The notes under the pieces were generated by a model that was not told the DNA's origin, did not search any database, and saw only the letters and a program-made list of their open reading frames with translations. Made by a program: the position numbers and the translations under genes. Shown here in pieces: positions 16,671 through 25,068 of a DNA stretch of 64,000 bases. Source of the DNA: Streptosporangium subroseum (lineage in GTDB: Bacteria; Actinomycetota; Actinomycetes; Streptosporangiales; Streptosporangiaceae); the NCBI RefSeq assembly GCF_900188345.1, contig NZ_FZOD01000009.1:62001-126000 (forward strand). Reading direction: 5' to 3'. How positions within the stretch are numbered: the stretch's first letter is position 1; each line of letters opens with the position of its first letter.

Positions 16671-17548
16671 GCGTGTCGTCTCCCGGCCGTGACGGGGTCG
16701 TCGAAGGCGTGTCGTCTCCTGGCCGAGGCGGGGTCGTCGAAGGCACCGGCATGAGCACGCTGTTTCCCGGTCGCGACGGGTTCGTCGCAGGCGCCGGCAT
16801 GAGCATGTTGTCTCCCGGTCGCGGCGGGGTCGTCGAAAGCGCCGGCACGAGCGTGCCGCCTCCCGGCCGCGACGGGATATGGGACGCGTTGGCGACCGTG
16901 CGGGATCCGGAGCTGGACGAGCCGATCACCGAGCTCGGGTTCGTCAGGGAGGCCGAGGTCAGCGAAGGACGCGTGTCGGTACGGCTCCGGCTGCCGACGT
17001 ACTTCTGCGCGCCGAACTTCGCCTACCTCATGGTCGCCGACGCCCGTGACGCGGTGCGAGCGGTCCCCGGCGTGGTCGCGGCGGAGGTCCGGCTGGAGGA
17101 CCACTTCGCGTCCGACGAGATCAACGCGGGTGTGGCCGGGGACGCGGGGTTCGCCGGGTCCTTTCCCGGCGAGGCGTGCGAAGAACTCGACGAGCTGCGC
17201 CTGACGTTCCGGCGCAAGACCTATCTGGCGAGCCTCGACCGGCTGTGCGCCCGGTTGGCCGCCGAGGGCCAAAAATCCGTACCGCTACTGCTGGGCGACG
17301 CCCCGGAGTCCCCGGAGCTGGCCCGGCTGCTTCGCCGCCGGGCCGAGCTCGGGCTGGACTGCTCGCCGCGGTCGCCGCTGCTTCTCGACGAGCGCGGGGA
17401 GCCGATCCCCGCCGAGCAGGCCGTGCCACGACTGCGCTTCGCCCGCGCCGTGCGGGTCAGCATCGAGGGCAACGCCGATTTCTGCCGCGGGCTGCTGCGT
17501 ACGCGCTACCCCGAATCGGCTGCCGATCGGCGAGAGAAAGGCCCGTGA
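16667..17548 (+). CDS. MIP18/DUF59-type metal-sulfur cluster assembly protein with repeated N-terminus
   Basis: A 293-residue protein. Residues about 67-160 form the MIP18 (DUF59, PaaD-like) domain: WDALATVRDPELDEPITELGF, VSVRLRLPTYFCAPNF and the following VPGVVAAEVRLEDHF. The C-terminal ~130 residues match the extension seen in homologues from diiron monooxygenase clusters. The N-terminal 66 residues are unusual: five units of a Ser-Pro-Gly-Arg-(D/G)-Gly-Val-Val-Glu pattern, encoded by a 36/48-bp tandem repeat. Start ATG overlaps the amidohydrolase stop. Expected role: maturation of an iron enzyme, but no target enzyme is encoded here. Confidence 0.85.
   Translation: MSVSSPGRDGVVEGVSSPGRGGVVEGTGMSTLFPGRDGFVAGAGMSMLSPGRGGVVESAGTSVPPPGRDGIWDALATVRDPELDEPITELGFVREAEVSEGRVSVRLRLPTYFCAPNFAYLMVADARDAVRAVPGVVAAEVRLEDHFASDEINAGVAGDAGFAGSFPGEACEELDELRLTFRRKTYLASLDRLCARLAAEGQKSVPLLLGDAPESPELARLLRRRAELGLDCSPRSPLLLDERGEPIPAEQAVPRLRFARAVRVSIEGNADFCRGLLRTRYPESAADRREKGP
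16670..16877. repeat. in-frame 36/48-bp tandem repeat at a gene start
   Basis: Five copies of a unit with core TCTCCCGGCCGTGACGGGGT (variants) begin near 16676, 16712, 16760, 16808 and 16856; spacing is 36 bp then 48 bp three times, always a multiple of three. It codes for 12- or 16-residue units at the N-terminus of the DUF59 protein. Confidence 0.8.
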
Positions 17549-17563
17549 GGCGCGGTCGCCGGG

Positions 17564-17700
17564 CTAGTCGATCGCGTGCAGAAGGCTGCGGAGGGACCGG
17601 TCGAGGGCCTGCCTCTCCTCGGGGGTCAGGCAGGAGACGAGCCGCGCCACATTGGCCGCGTGCTCGGTCAGCCTCGGCGGCTCGCTGCAGGTCCTGACCG
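17564..17700 (-). pseudogene. MarR-type regulator, C-terminal remnant
   Basis: The minus strand ends with LVSCLTPEERQALDRSLRSLLHAID, the typical last helix of MarR regulators. Read upstream, the similarity stops around 17700 where the same DNA becomes plus-strand transposase sequence, so the winged-helix half is gone. Probable loss by insertion and deletion involving the adjacent IS5-like remnant. Confidence 0.45.
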
Positions 17701-17704
17701 GCGA

Positions 17705-17999
17705 GGAGGTCGTCTCCGCCTGTACCTGCGACGGCGCGGCATCCAGGCGGTCATCCCCGAACGCAAAGACCAGATCGCCAACCGCAAGCGCAAAAGCAGC
17801 CAGGAAGGTCGTCCTTTCGCCTTCGACGCGGTCACCTACAAAGACCGCAACCTGGTCGAGCGGTGTTTCGCCAAGCTCAAGCGGGTGGCGAGCCATCGCC
17901 ACCCGCTTCGACAAGCTCGCCAGCCACTACCTCGCAGGCGTCACCCGGGCATCCGTCATGCTCTGGCTCCGCCACTTCGAATTGTCAGACAGGCCTTAG
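17705..17999 (+). pseudogene. IS5-family transposase, 3' remnant with frameshift
   Basis: Plus-strand sequence reads LRRRGIQAVIPERKDQIANRK, then YKDRNLVERCFAKLKRVAS (the DDE-type C-terminal Y-R-E/C block). After a one-base frameshift near 17893 it reads ATRFDKLASHYLAGVTRASVMLWLRH and stops at 17999. Only the last ~95 residues survive. The stop overlaps the stop of the convergent secreted-protein gene. No terminal inverted repeats could be recognised. Confidence 0.8.
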
Positions 18000-18388
18000 C
18001 TCAGCTCCAGTGACACGGAGGCGGAACAGTTTCCGGTCCCCGTGCGGCAGATGCGGATCTGGTCCTCGTCCAGGGCTCCCGCGTACACATACGTCTCTGT
18101 TCCGGTGCACACCCTGTTTCCGTACCAGGCCCAGCTACCTCCGGGATGCTTTATCTGCCACTGCGCGCAGTGCCCGTCGCTCAGCGGGTCGCGTGCGAAG
18201 AGATCCCAGCCGCCGGATCCTCTCACGTATTTGTACGCTCCCACGGCGCCCGTGGTGCTCAACGTGCCGTTTCCGGTGAACGCGGGAGCGGGTGAGGCGG
18301 TGAACGCGGAGGCAGGTGAGGCGGCGAACAGCGTCGCCACTGCGACCACCGCTGCCCAGGTCATCGCAGTACGCTTTCTCAAATACAT
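17996..18388 (-). CDS. small secreted protein, unknown function
   Basis: A 130-residue product with a Sec signal peptide (basic start MYLRKRT, hydrophobic core AAVVAVATLFAASPASAF, AxA-type cleavage). The mature ~100 residues contain four cysteines, likely two disulfides, and are rich in Trp, Tyr and Gly. The ATG at 18388 follows GGAGGAAGC, so the longer upstream frame is not used. Not recognised. It and the protein at 18710-19174 are both small, secreted and four-cysteine, but I see no clear sequence similarity between them. Confidence 0.75.
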   Translation of the reverse strand: MYLRKRTAMTWAAVVAVATLFAASPASAFTASPAPAFTGNGTLSTTGAVGAYKYVRGSGGWDLFARDPLSDGHCAQWQIKHPGGSWAWYGNRVCTGTETYVYAGALDEDQIRICRTGTGNCSASVSLELS

Positions 18389-18709
18389 GCTTCCTCCATG
18401 GATCGATGACGTTCTCGTACTGGATTCCTCACCGCCGGCGAGGGGGAAGCCCGGCGGACGGTGATCGACCTCGCGGTTTCGCACGGGACGAAAAGATCTC
18501 TTTCGTCACCGACCGCCGATTTCGTCGAACCGCAGACGCGCGAGGAAGCCCCTGTCGATCTCGCGCGGGGCCGACCGGCGACACGGGTACGCCTTCCGTC
18601 GTGATCCGGCGAGCACCCGCACGCCGGTGGGTGAGAGGCATGCTCGCCCCCCACCGGCGTACGGGGCCGCGGGACCATCAGATGTCAGGGTTCCGCTCGG
18701 CGAAAAGTG
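18389..18709. other. intergenic region, no gene seen
   Basis: 321 bp between two minus-strand secreted-protein genes. It should contain the promoter of the downstream gene (17996-18388). No convincing coding frame, repeat or terminator was found. Confidence 0.4.
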
Positions 18710-19174
18710 TTACCACCAGGCGGCACACTTCGTGCTTCCGCCAACGATCTGGCCGCACGCGCGAAACTGCCACCTGGAATCGGTAGACGTCTTCTGTGCC
18801 GCGCTCGTGTTGGTCAGGCCGTTCGCCTGGACACTGAAAGGACCGCACTGCAGCCAGCCTCCTTCACGGGCAGTGGTCGTCCAGTCCATCCAGACCTTGT
18901 CGCCCGCCTTCGTGCTGCCCGTGATGATGGCCCATCCGCGGTCGCCGTTGACCTGGCCTCTGTGCAGTTCCGCCTTTCGCCCGCCGCCGAGGTCGACGCT
19001 GTTGACGAGCGATCCTCTCTTGTTGTAGGCGATGTTGGCGAAACCGTTGGCGCCGTTGACGCACTCGATCGTGGCCGCACTCGCGGGACTCGCTGCGAGA
19101 ACGCCCGACAGCGTGCTTGCGGCGAGAGCCCCCGCCACGGTGGTGACCGTCAGGAACTTACGGATGAATTGCAT
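18710..19174 (-). CDS. small secreted protein, unknown function
   Basis: A 154-residue product with a signal peptide (MQFIRKFLTVTTVAGALAA, cleavage after ASPASA). The mature ~120 residues have four cysteines (IECVNG, LQCGPF, RACGQI, TKCAAW) and end with two tryptophans, a beta-rich small-domain look. The ATG at 19174 is preceded by GGAGCGGGGAAA. It is divergent from the SARP regulator, with 166 bp between starts, and may be one of its targets. No family recognised. Confidence 0.75.
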   Translation of the reverse strand: MQFIRKFLTVTTVAGALAASTLSGVLAASPASAATIECVNGANGFANIAYNKRGSLVNSVDLGGGRKAELHRGQVNGDRGWAIITGSTKAGDKVWMDWTTTAREGGWLQCGPFSVQANGLTNTSAAQKTSTDSRWQFRACGQIVGGSTKCAAWW

Positions 19175-19340
19175 TTTCCCCGCTCCATACGTAGGCGACA
19201 GAAATAGCCGTTGGGCCCGATACAGCTGCGGCGAAGGCCGCAGCGGATTCTGCCTTTCCGGTCCCGTTTGACAAGCATGCAACCTTCGAGTTGCCGTTAG
19301 GGTTGACAAAAAGTTGGCAGCGGCCTTTGGGGGAATGGCT

Positions 19341-22300
19341 ATGCGGTTCCGGGTGCTCGGTCCGGTCGAGGTGCACGCTGATGATGGCCGGGTGCTGAGC
19401 CCGGTGCGCAGGCAGGAACGTTGTCTGCTGGGAATCCTGCTGCTGGAGGCGGGCCGGGTGGTGTCGGCCGAGCGATTGTGCGGCCTGCTGTGGCAGGACG
19501 ACCCGCCCGAGCGGGCGCGTCAGTTTCTGCGCAGCATGGCCTCGCGGATACGCGCGCTGCTGGCCGAGGCCGGCGAGGCGGAGCCCGCGGTGAGGTTGGT
19601 GTCCGACGGGGGCGGCTACCGGCTGGTGGTGTCTCCGGACATGGTCGACGCGCACCGGTTCCGTCGCCTGCTCGAGATCGCGGCCGCCGCTACCGAGCTG
19701 GGTGAGCGGGATCAGGTGCTACGAGAGGCGCTCGCCCTGTGGGCCGGTCCGGCGCTGCACAACGCCGCCGGAGAGCAACTGCGACAGCGGATCTGCGCCG
19801 ATCTGGACGAGTTGCGTTTGTACGCCGTCGAGGAATCCGTGGCGGCCGGCCTGGAGCTGGGCCGCCATCACGAACTCGTTCCCGAGCTCGCGCGACTGAC
19901 CGGCGAGCACCCGCTCAGGGAACGCCTCGTCGGCGGCTACATGCTCGCCCTGTACCGGGCCGGACGCGCCGGCGACGCGCTCGAGGTGTACACCCGGACG
20001 CGCGACCTGGTGTCCGACCAGCTCGGTCTGGACCCCGGCCCTGCCTTACGCGAGCTGCACCAGGCGATTCTCCGTGACGAGGTCGAGCTTCCAGCGCCGG
20101 CGGCAGCACCGAACCCTTCCCGATTACCCACGCCCGGCGTGCCCGCGCAATTGCCTGCCGATGTGCCGAACTTCATCGGCCGCGAAACCGAACTGGCCCA
20201 GCTCAGTGATCTTCTCGGTGCGGAGGTCACATCACCGGCGACCGCCGGGACGCTCGCCGCCGGCTCGCCGGCGGTGGTGATCTCGGCAGTGTCGGGCACC
20301 GCCGGTGTGGGCAAAACCGCCCTGGCGATTCGATTCGGGCACCGGGTGCGCCCCCGGTTCCCCGATGGGCAGTTGTATGTCAACCTGCGCGGCTACGACC
20401 CCGATCGGCCGATGACCGCGGGCGACGCGCTGACCCGGTTCTTGAGAGTCCTGGGCGTGCCCGAGGTGGAGATCCCCTTGGAGGTGGACGAGCGATCGAC
20501 CCGCTACCGCAGCGAGATCGCCGATCGGCGTATGTTGATCCTGCTGGACAACGCCTCCTCGGTCGAGCAGGTTCGCCCGCTGCTGCCCGGCACCGGGACG
20601 TGCGCGGTCGTGGTGACCAGCCGCGACAGCCTCGCCGCGCTGATCGCGACGCACGGCGCCCGCCGTGTCGAACTCGACCTGCTCACGCAGGACGAGGCGG
20701 TCGCCCTGCTGCGAACCCTGATCGGTCCGCGGGCCGACGCCGAACCCGACGCCGTCGCGACTCTCGCCCAGCAGTGCGTCCGTCTGCCGCTGGCTCTGCG
20801 GGTCGCCGCCGAACTGGCCGTCTCCCGTCCCCTGACTCGCTTGGCCGAGCTCGTCGCCGAACTGGCCGACCTCCAGTGGCGGCTGGACCTGCTGGACGCC
20901 GGTGGTGATCCTCGCGCGGCCGTGGCCACGGTCTTCTCCTGGTCCGTGCGACACCTCTCCGCCGAGACCGCTCGCGTGTTCCGGCTGCTCGGCCTGCATC
21001 TCGGATCCGGCTTCGACACCTACAACGCCGCCGCGCTGGCCGGCGGCTCGTTGCCGGAGGCGCGCCGCGCCCTGGACACGCTCGCCCGGGCCAACCTCGT
21101 GCACCACGCCGGCGCCGGCCGGTACGGCATGCACGACCTGCTACGCACCTACGCCGCCGACCTGAGCGCGGCCCGCGACGGGCACGAACAGAGCGGGGCC
21201 GCGCTGGAGCGGCTGTTCGACTACTATCTGGCCACCTCCGCGGCCGCCATGGACACGCTGTACCCGGCCGAAGTCCACCGCAGGCCCCGGATCCCCGCGC
21301 CCGCGACCCCCGTCCCGGACCTGGCCGACCCGGGCGCCGCCCGCGGCTGGCTGGAGGCCGAACAGCCCACCCTGATCGCGGTGGCCGCCCACACCGCCGC
21401 CCATGGCAGGCCCAGCCACACCAGCCGGCTGTCCACCACCCTTTTCCGCTACTTCGAAGCCGGCCACAACACCGACGCACTGACCATCCACCAGCACGCC
21501 CTGGACGCCACCCGGCAGGCCGGGGACAAGGCCGGACAGGCATACGCGCTCCACGGCCTCGGAAGCACCTACCTGAAGTCCGGCCACTACGGACAGGCCA
21601 CCGATCACCTCGAACTGGCTTTGGATCTCTTCCGCCAGGTCGGCGACCATGTCGGTGAGGCGCGCGCCCTGAACAACCTCAGCGGTGTGGAGGACAGCCG
21701 GGGCTGCTACGGCCGAGCCACCGAATACGGCTGGCAAGCCCTGGATCTCTACCGGCGTATCGGCGACCGTGTCGGGGAGTCCCGCGCGCTGGTCAAAATC
21801 GGCGCGACCGAGATGCGCCAAGGACACTACGGCGAGGCGACCCACCACTTCGAGCAGGCGCTTCTTCTGTGCCGGCAGACCGGCGACCGTCTCGGTGAGG
21901 CCGACGCGCTCGACATGCTCGGGAGCGTCGAGTGCCGGCAGCGCGCCTACGACCGAGCGGCTGACCGTCACCGGCAGGCCATGAACCTGTACCAGGACAC
22001 CGGCGACCGGACCGGTGAGGGAGTAGCGCTGGCCAACCTCGGCATCGACTACCTGGGCCTGGGGAAACACGAAGACGCTGCCGCGTTCCTCCAGCAGGCT
22101 TACGCCCTGTTCCTTGAGAGCGGCGACGACGACGGACAGGGCGTGGCGCTCAACGGCCTCGGCGAAGCCGCGTACGCCGCCGGGCACCACGCCGACGCCG
22201 TCACCCACCACAGCGCCGCCCTGGCCATCGCCGACGACAACGGCGCCGTGGACGAGCAGGCCCGCGCCCACGCCGGCCTCGGCCGGGCCCGTCAAGCCCT

Positions 22301-22415
22301 GGGCGACCCCGCTCGCGCCCGCCTTCATTACGATCAGGCGCTCACGTGCTACGCCGATCTCGGCGTGCCGGACACCGACGACGTACGAGGACATCTCGCC
22401 GCCCTAGATGAGTGA
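19341..22415 (+). CDS. SARP-type regulator with NB-ARC ATPase and TPR domains (AfsR-like)
   Basis: A 1024-residue multidomain regulator. Order: OmpR-like DNA-binding domain (about 1-95, MRFRVLGPVEV start), bacterial activation domain BTAD (about 95-245), short linker, NB-ARC NTPase (about 265-560; Walker A GTAGVGKTA, Walker B MLILLDNAS, RLPLALRVAAEL), and a C-terminal array of about seven 40-residue TPRs (YLKSGHYGQATDHLELALDL pattern). The ATG at 19341 after GGGGGA starts the canonical SARP sequence. Such proteins activate secondary-metabolite or secreted-protein genes by binding direct repeats near the -35. No biosynthetic genes adjoin; the nearest cluster is the lanthipeptide locus 19 kb downstream. 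Confidence 0.9.
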   Translation: MRFRVLGPVEVHADDGRVLSPVRRQERCLLGILLLEAGRVVSAERLCGLLWQDDPPERARQFLRSMASRIRALLAEAGEAEPAVRLVSDGGGYRLVVSPDMVDAHRFRRLLEIAAAATELGERDQVLREALALWAGPALHNAAGEQLRQRICADLDELRLYAVEESVAAGLELGRHHELVPELARLTGEHPLRERLVGGYMLALYRAGRAGDALEVYTRTRDLVSDQLGLDPGPALRELHQAILRDEVELPAPAAAPNPSRLPTPGVPAQLPADVPNFIGRETELAQLSDLLGAEVTSPATAGTLAAGSPAVVISAVSGTAGVGKTALAIRFGHRVRPRFPDGQLYVNLRGYDPDRPMTAGDALTRFLRVLGVPEVEIPLEVDERSTRYRSEIADRRMLILLDNASSVEQVRPLLPGTGTCAVVVTSRDSLAALIATHGARRVELDLLTQDEAVALLRTLIGPRADAEPDAVATLAQQCVRLPLALRVAAELAVSRPLTRLAELVAELADLQWRLDLLDAGGDPRAAVATVFSWSVRHLSAETARVFRLLGLHLGSGFDTYNAAALAGGSLPEARRALDTLARANLVHHAGAGRYGMHDLLRTYAADLSAARDGHEQSGAALERLFDYYLATSAAAMDTLYPAEVHRRPRIPAPATPVPDLADPGAARGWLEAEQPTLIAVAAHTAAHGRPSHTSRLSTTLFRYFEAGHNTDALTIHQHALDATRQAGDKAGQAYALHGLGSTYLKSGHYGQATDHLELALDLFRQVGDHVGEARALNNLSGVEDSRGCYGRATEYGWQALDLYRRIGDRVGESRALVKIGATEMRQGHYGEATHHFEQALLLCRQTGDRLGEADALDMLGSVECRQRAYDRAADRHRQAMNLYQDTGDRTGEGVALANLGIDYLGLGKHEDAAAFLQQAYALFLESGDDDGQGVALNGLGEAAYAAGHHADAVTHHSAALAIADDNGAVDEQARAHAGLGRARQALGDPARARLHYDQALTCYADLGVPDTDDVRGHLAALDE

Positions 22416-22480
22416 GCACCAGCCGGCCGTGACCGCACCTGTTCAGCGGGCCAGCCCTCGCTCCCCTCGCCCGCGGTCCC

Positions 22481-23117
22481 TCAGACGCTTCCCAGGAAGA
22501 CCCCCGGCAGGCACTTCGCCTGAAGTGACCAGCGCCGCTCCTTTTCGGAGCGCTCGGCTTCGTTTCTGTGCGGCAACGCGCTGAAACCGCCCGCTATGCC
22601 GGTGACGTGCTGCAGATGGTTGCCGTAGAGCGCGGCGACGTACTTCTTCTTCCCCGAAGCTCGGGTGATGGGACTGGTCCCGGCGTAGTTGCGGCGGGCC
22701 TTGGCCGAGACATACCGGCCGTCGGCGTCACCGAACTCTGCGATCACCCGAGCACCCAGAATCGGCCCCAAGCCGGGCTGGCTGAGGATGACTTCAGCGG
22801 CCGGGTGCTGGCCGAAATGCTCTTCCACCTGCCCTTGCAGAGCCGCGATCTGCTCGTTAAGGACGGTGAGGATCGCGGTCTGGGAAAACGACTGCGGCAG
22901 CGTAGGCGGCGGCCACGACGCCGGACTGGCCGAGGTGGCCGGTGCGCAAGGCCTGCTGGATCCGGGCGGCCTTCTCGCCGATGTCGCGGCGGCGGGCGCG
23001 CTTGAGGGTCGCGCTGATCTGGCCGATGGTCAGTTTGGCAGCTGACACCCTTAAGGGAGCCCGCGGGAGAGCCATCGGCGACCTAATCAAGGAGTGCTCA
23101 CCCCTCGGGGTGGGCAC
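22481..23117 (-). pseudogene. IS110-family transposase remnant
   Basis: The minus strand from about 23045 to 22600 carries ATLKRARRRDIGEKAARIQ and, after a frameshift near 22895, QTAILTVLNEQIAALQGQ, EEHFGQHPAAEV, LSQPGLGPILGARV, EFGDADGRY and RRNYAGTSPITRASGKKK. These are the coiled-coil and Transposase_20 (helix-hairpin-helix) parts of an IS110 recombinase. The N-terminal DEDD catalytic domain is absent and the C-terminus diverges after GKKKYVAALY. The copy is inactive. Confidence 0.85.
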
Positions 23118-23354
23118 GACATCCCAGCAGCGATCACCTCTCCCGGCCGACCGGTAGGGGCACGATCTTTTAGCAGGGCTCCCGAAGGGCTCAGGGGGAC
23201 GAAGTGCTCGCCCGCCGGCGGCTACCGGTTCGAGTCTGCCCAGCAGCAGACCCGATAATTCTGATTGGGGATACTGGAAACGGAGGAATAAAGGCTGACG
23301 CGATGCGATTATCTCTACTATTCATGTAGGAATAGAAGGCATATGGAGGATCGG

Positions 23355-24275
23355 ATGCCCAAGGCGTACGCGTTCACCCAGTACGGTGGCCCGGAGGTGG
23401 AGGCGTTCATCGACCTTCCCAGGCCGGTCCCGGGCCCCGGTCAGCTCCTGGTCGCGGTACGGGCGGCAGGGGTCAACCCCGTCGACTGGAAGAAGCGGAC
23501 GGGCTATCGCCCGGCGGGCGCGGCGCCGGCGGAGTTGCCGTCCGTGCTCGGTAACGAGGTCGCCGGAGTGGTCGAGCAGGTCGGCGAAGGCGTCGAGGGG
23601 TTCGACGTCGGCGACGCGGTCTTCGGTAACTCCATCACCGGCGGCTACGCCGAATACACCCTGCTTCCTGTCGAGGTGAGCGCGCACAAGCCCGAGGTCC
23701 TGTCGTTCGTGGACGCGGCGACCCTGCCCATCGCGGCGGCCACCGCCTACGACGGTGTCCACCAGCTGGAGCTGGCGCCCGGCGCGACGCTGCTGATCGT
23801 CGGTGTCGGCGGCGGAGTCGGGGTGGCGGCCGCGCAGATCGCCAGGCATGCCGGTCTCACGGTGATCGGCACCGCCGGCGCCGGTAAGAAAGACTTCGTC
23901 GAATCCCTCGGCGTGGTCCATGTCGAGCCGGGGCCGGGAGTCGCGGACCGGGTGCGGGCCGCCGCGCCGGACGGTGTCGACGCGATCTACGACCTGGTCG
24001 GAGGCACGGCGCTGGAAGAGGTGGCCGAGGTGCTTGAGGATCGGTCGAAGCTGATCACCGCAGGCGACAGGGAGACCGTCGCGAGGCTCGGTGGTTCACC
24101 GGTGCGGCGGGTGCGCGACCGGACGGTGCTCGACGCGGTCGCGCAGCTGGTCGTGCAGGGCGTGCTGCGGCCGTTCGTGACCGCGACGTTCCCCCTTGAT
24201 CAGGCATCCCAGGCGTTGCGGGAGGTAGAGGACGGACACGCCCGCGGAAAGATCGTGATCGAGGTGGCCCGGTGA
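23355..24275 (+). CDS. NADP-dependent quinone oxidoreductase-like protein (MDR family)
   Basis: A 306-residue zinc-free medium-chain reductase. N-terminal MPKAYAFTQYGGPEV, catalytic-domain GVNPVDWKKRTGY and GNEVAGVVEQVG, dinucleotide-binding LLIVGVGGGVGVAAAQIA, and the C-terminal FPLDQASQALREVEDGHARGKIV. The ATG at 23355 is placed after GGAGGATCGG; an upstream in-frame ATG overlaps that ribosome site. It is coupled (GTGA overlap) to a GNAT gene. Confidence 0.87.
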   Translation: MPKAYAFTQYGGPEVEAFIDLPRPVPGPGQLLVAVRAAGVNPVDWKKRTGYRPAGAAPAELPSVLGNEVAGVVEQVGEGVEGFDVGDAVFGNSITGGYAEYTLLPVEVSAHKPEVLSFVDAATLPIAAATAYDGVHQLELAPGATLLIVGVGGGVGVAAAQIARHAGLTVIGTAGAGKKDFVESLGVVHVEPGPGVADRVRAAAPDGVDAIYDLVGGTALEEVAEVLEDRSKLITAGDRETVARLGGSPVRRVRDRTVLDAVAQLVVQGVLRPFVTATFPLDQASQALREVEDGHARGKIVIEVAR

Positions 24276-24970
24276 GCGAGCCGCATCCTCTGGACAACCC
24301 CGCGTGGTCGTCCTTGACGGGGCCGCACGCCCACTTCGCCGAACGGCGCGGCAACGTGCTGCGCTACCCGGTCGACGTCTCCCCGTTCGTCGCGCTGCCG
24401 CTGGAGCCCGACGCCGCCGACTGGAACGACATCGCCGCGCTGGCCGGTCCGGGGGCGTTGGTTCCGCTCGCGGGCGTGGCGGTCCCGCCGCCGGACGACT
24501 GGGAGGTGGTGATGCGCCTGGCCGGTGTCCAACTGGTCGACGACGGTATCGCCGCCGCGCCGGACGACGAGGCCGTCCGGCTGGAGGAGAAGGACGTGCC
24601 CGAGATGCTCGATCTTGTCGAGCGCACCAAACCGGGCCCGTTCCTGCCCCGTACGATCGAACTGGGCGTCTACCTCGGCATCCGCCGTGGCGGCGCGCTG
24701 GTAGCGATGGCCGGCGAACGGCTGCACCCGCCGGGCTGGACGGAGATCAGCGCCATCTGCACCGACGAGGCCTTCCGCGGCCAGGGGTTGGCGACCCGGC
24801 TGGTGCATGCCGTCGCCGCCGGCATCCGGGAGCGCGGGGAGACGCCCTTCCTGCACGCCGCGGCCGACAACACGAACGCGATCCGGTTGTACGAGTCCTT
24901 GGGATTCCGGCTCCGCCGCTCCGCGACGTTTCTCGCCGCACGCGTGCCTGCCGGGGTCCCCAGCCGGTGA
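24272..24970 (+). CDS. GNAT-family N-acetyltransferase
   Basis: A 232-residue protein whose C-terminal half is an FR47-like GNAT domain: GALVAMAGERLHPPGW, EISAICTDEAFRGQGLATRLV (acetyl-CoA-binding RGxGxA motif) and NTNAIRLYESLGFRLRR. The N-terminal ~110 residues are family-specific and probably shape the acceptor pocket. GTG start overlapping the reductase stop implies joint translation. The 3' end forms a 44-bp tandem repeat with downstream DNA. Confidence 0.88.
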   Translation: MSEPHPLDNPAWSSLTGPHAHFAERRGNVLRYPVDVSPFVALPLEPDAADWNDIAALAGPGALVPLAGVAVPPPDDWEVVMRLAGVQLVDDGIAAAPDDEAVRLEEKDVPEMLDLVERTKPGPFLPRTIELGVYLGIRRGGALVAMAGERLHPPGWTEISAICTDEAFRGQGLATRLVHAVAAGIRERGETPFLHAAADNTNAIRLYESLGFRLRRSATFLAARVPAGVPSR

Positions 24971-25016
24971 CGTCTCTCGCCGCGCGGGTGTCTACCGAGA
25001 CGCCCAACCGGTGACG
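24925..25016. repeat. 44-bp tandem repeat of a gene 3' end
   Basis: GACGTTTCTCGCCGC (24925) recurs as GACGTCTCTCGCCGC at 24969, and GACGT begins a third partial copy at 25013. The unit ends AGCCGGTGACG / AACCGGTGACG, so the TGA stop (24968-24970) is duplicated exactly one unit downstream. Confidence 0.75.
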
Positions 25017-25068
25017 TAGCCGAGGCGGCCGTGGCCGCCTCCGGATCCGGGTGTCCGGCAGGGGAAAG

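Noticed and set aside
20100..22400. Repeated DNA in the TPR part of the SARP gene as a possible recombinational array.
   Set aside because: The 120-bp periodicity is explained by the 40-residue TPR protein repeat and the copies are well diverged.
19341..22415. SARP regulator as the assigned activator of the lanthipeptide locus.
   Set aside because: There is no adjacency and no matching 11- or 22-bp spaced repeats before lanM. Kept only as a weak possibility.
22481..23117. Intact IS110 element.
   Set aside because: The DEDD catalytic domain is missing, a frameshift is present, and the C-terminus diverges. Only a remnant.
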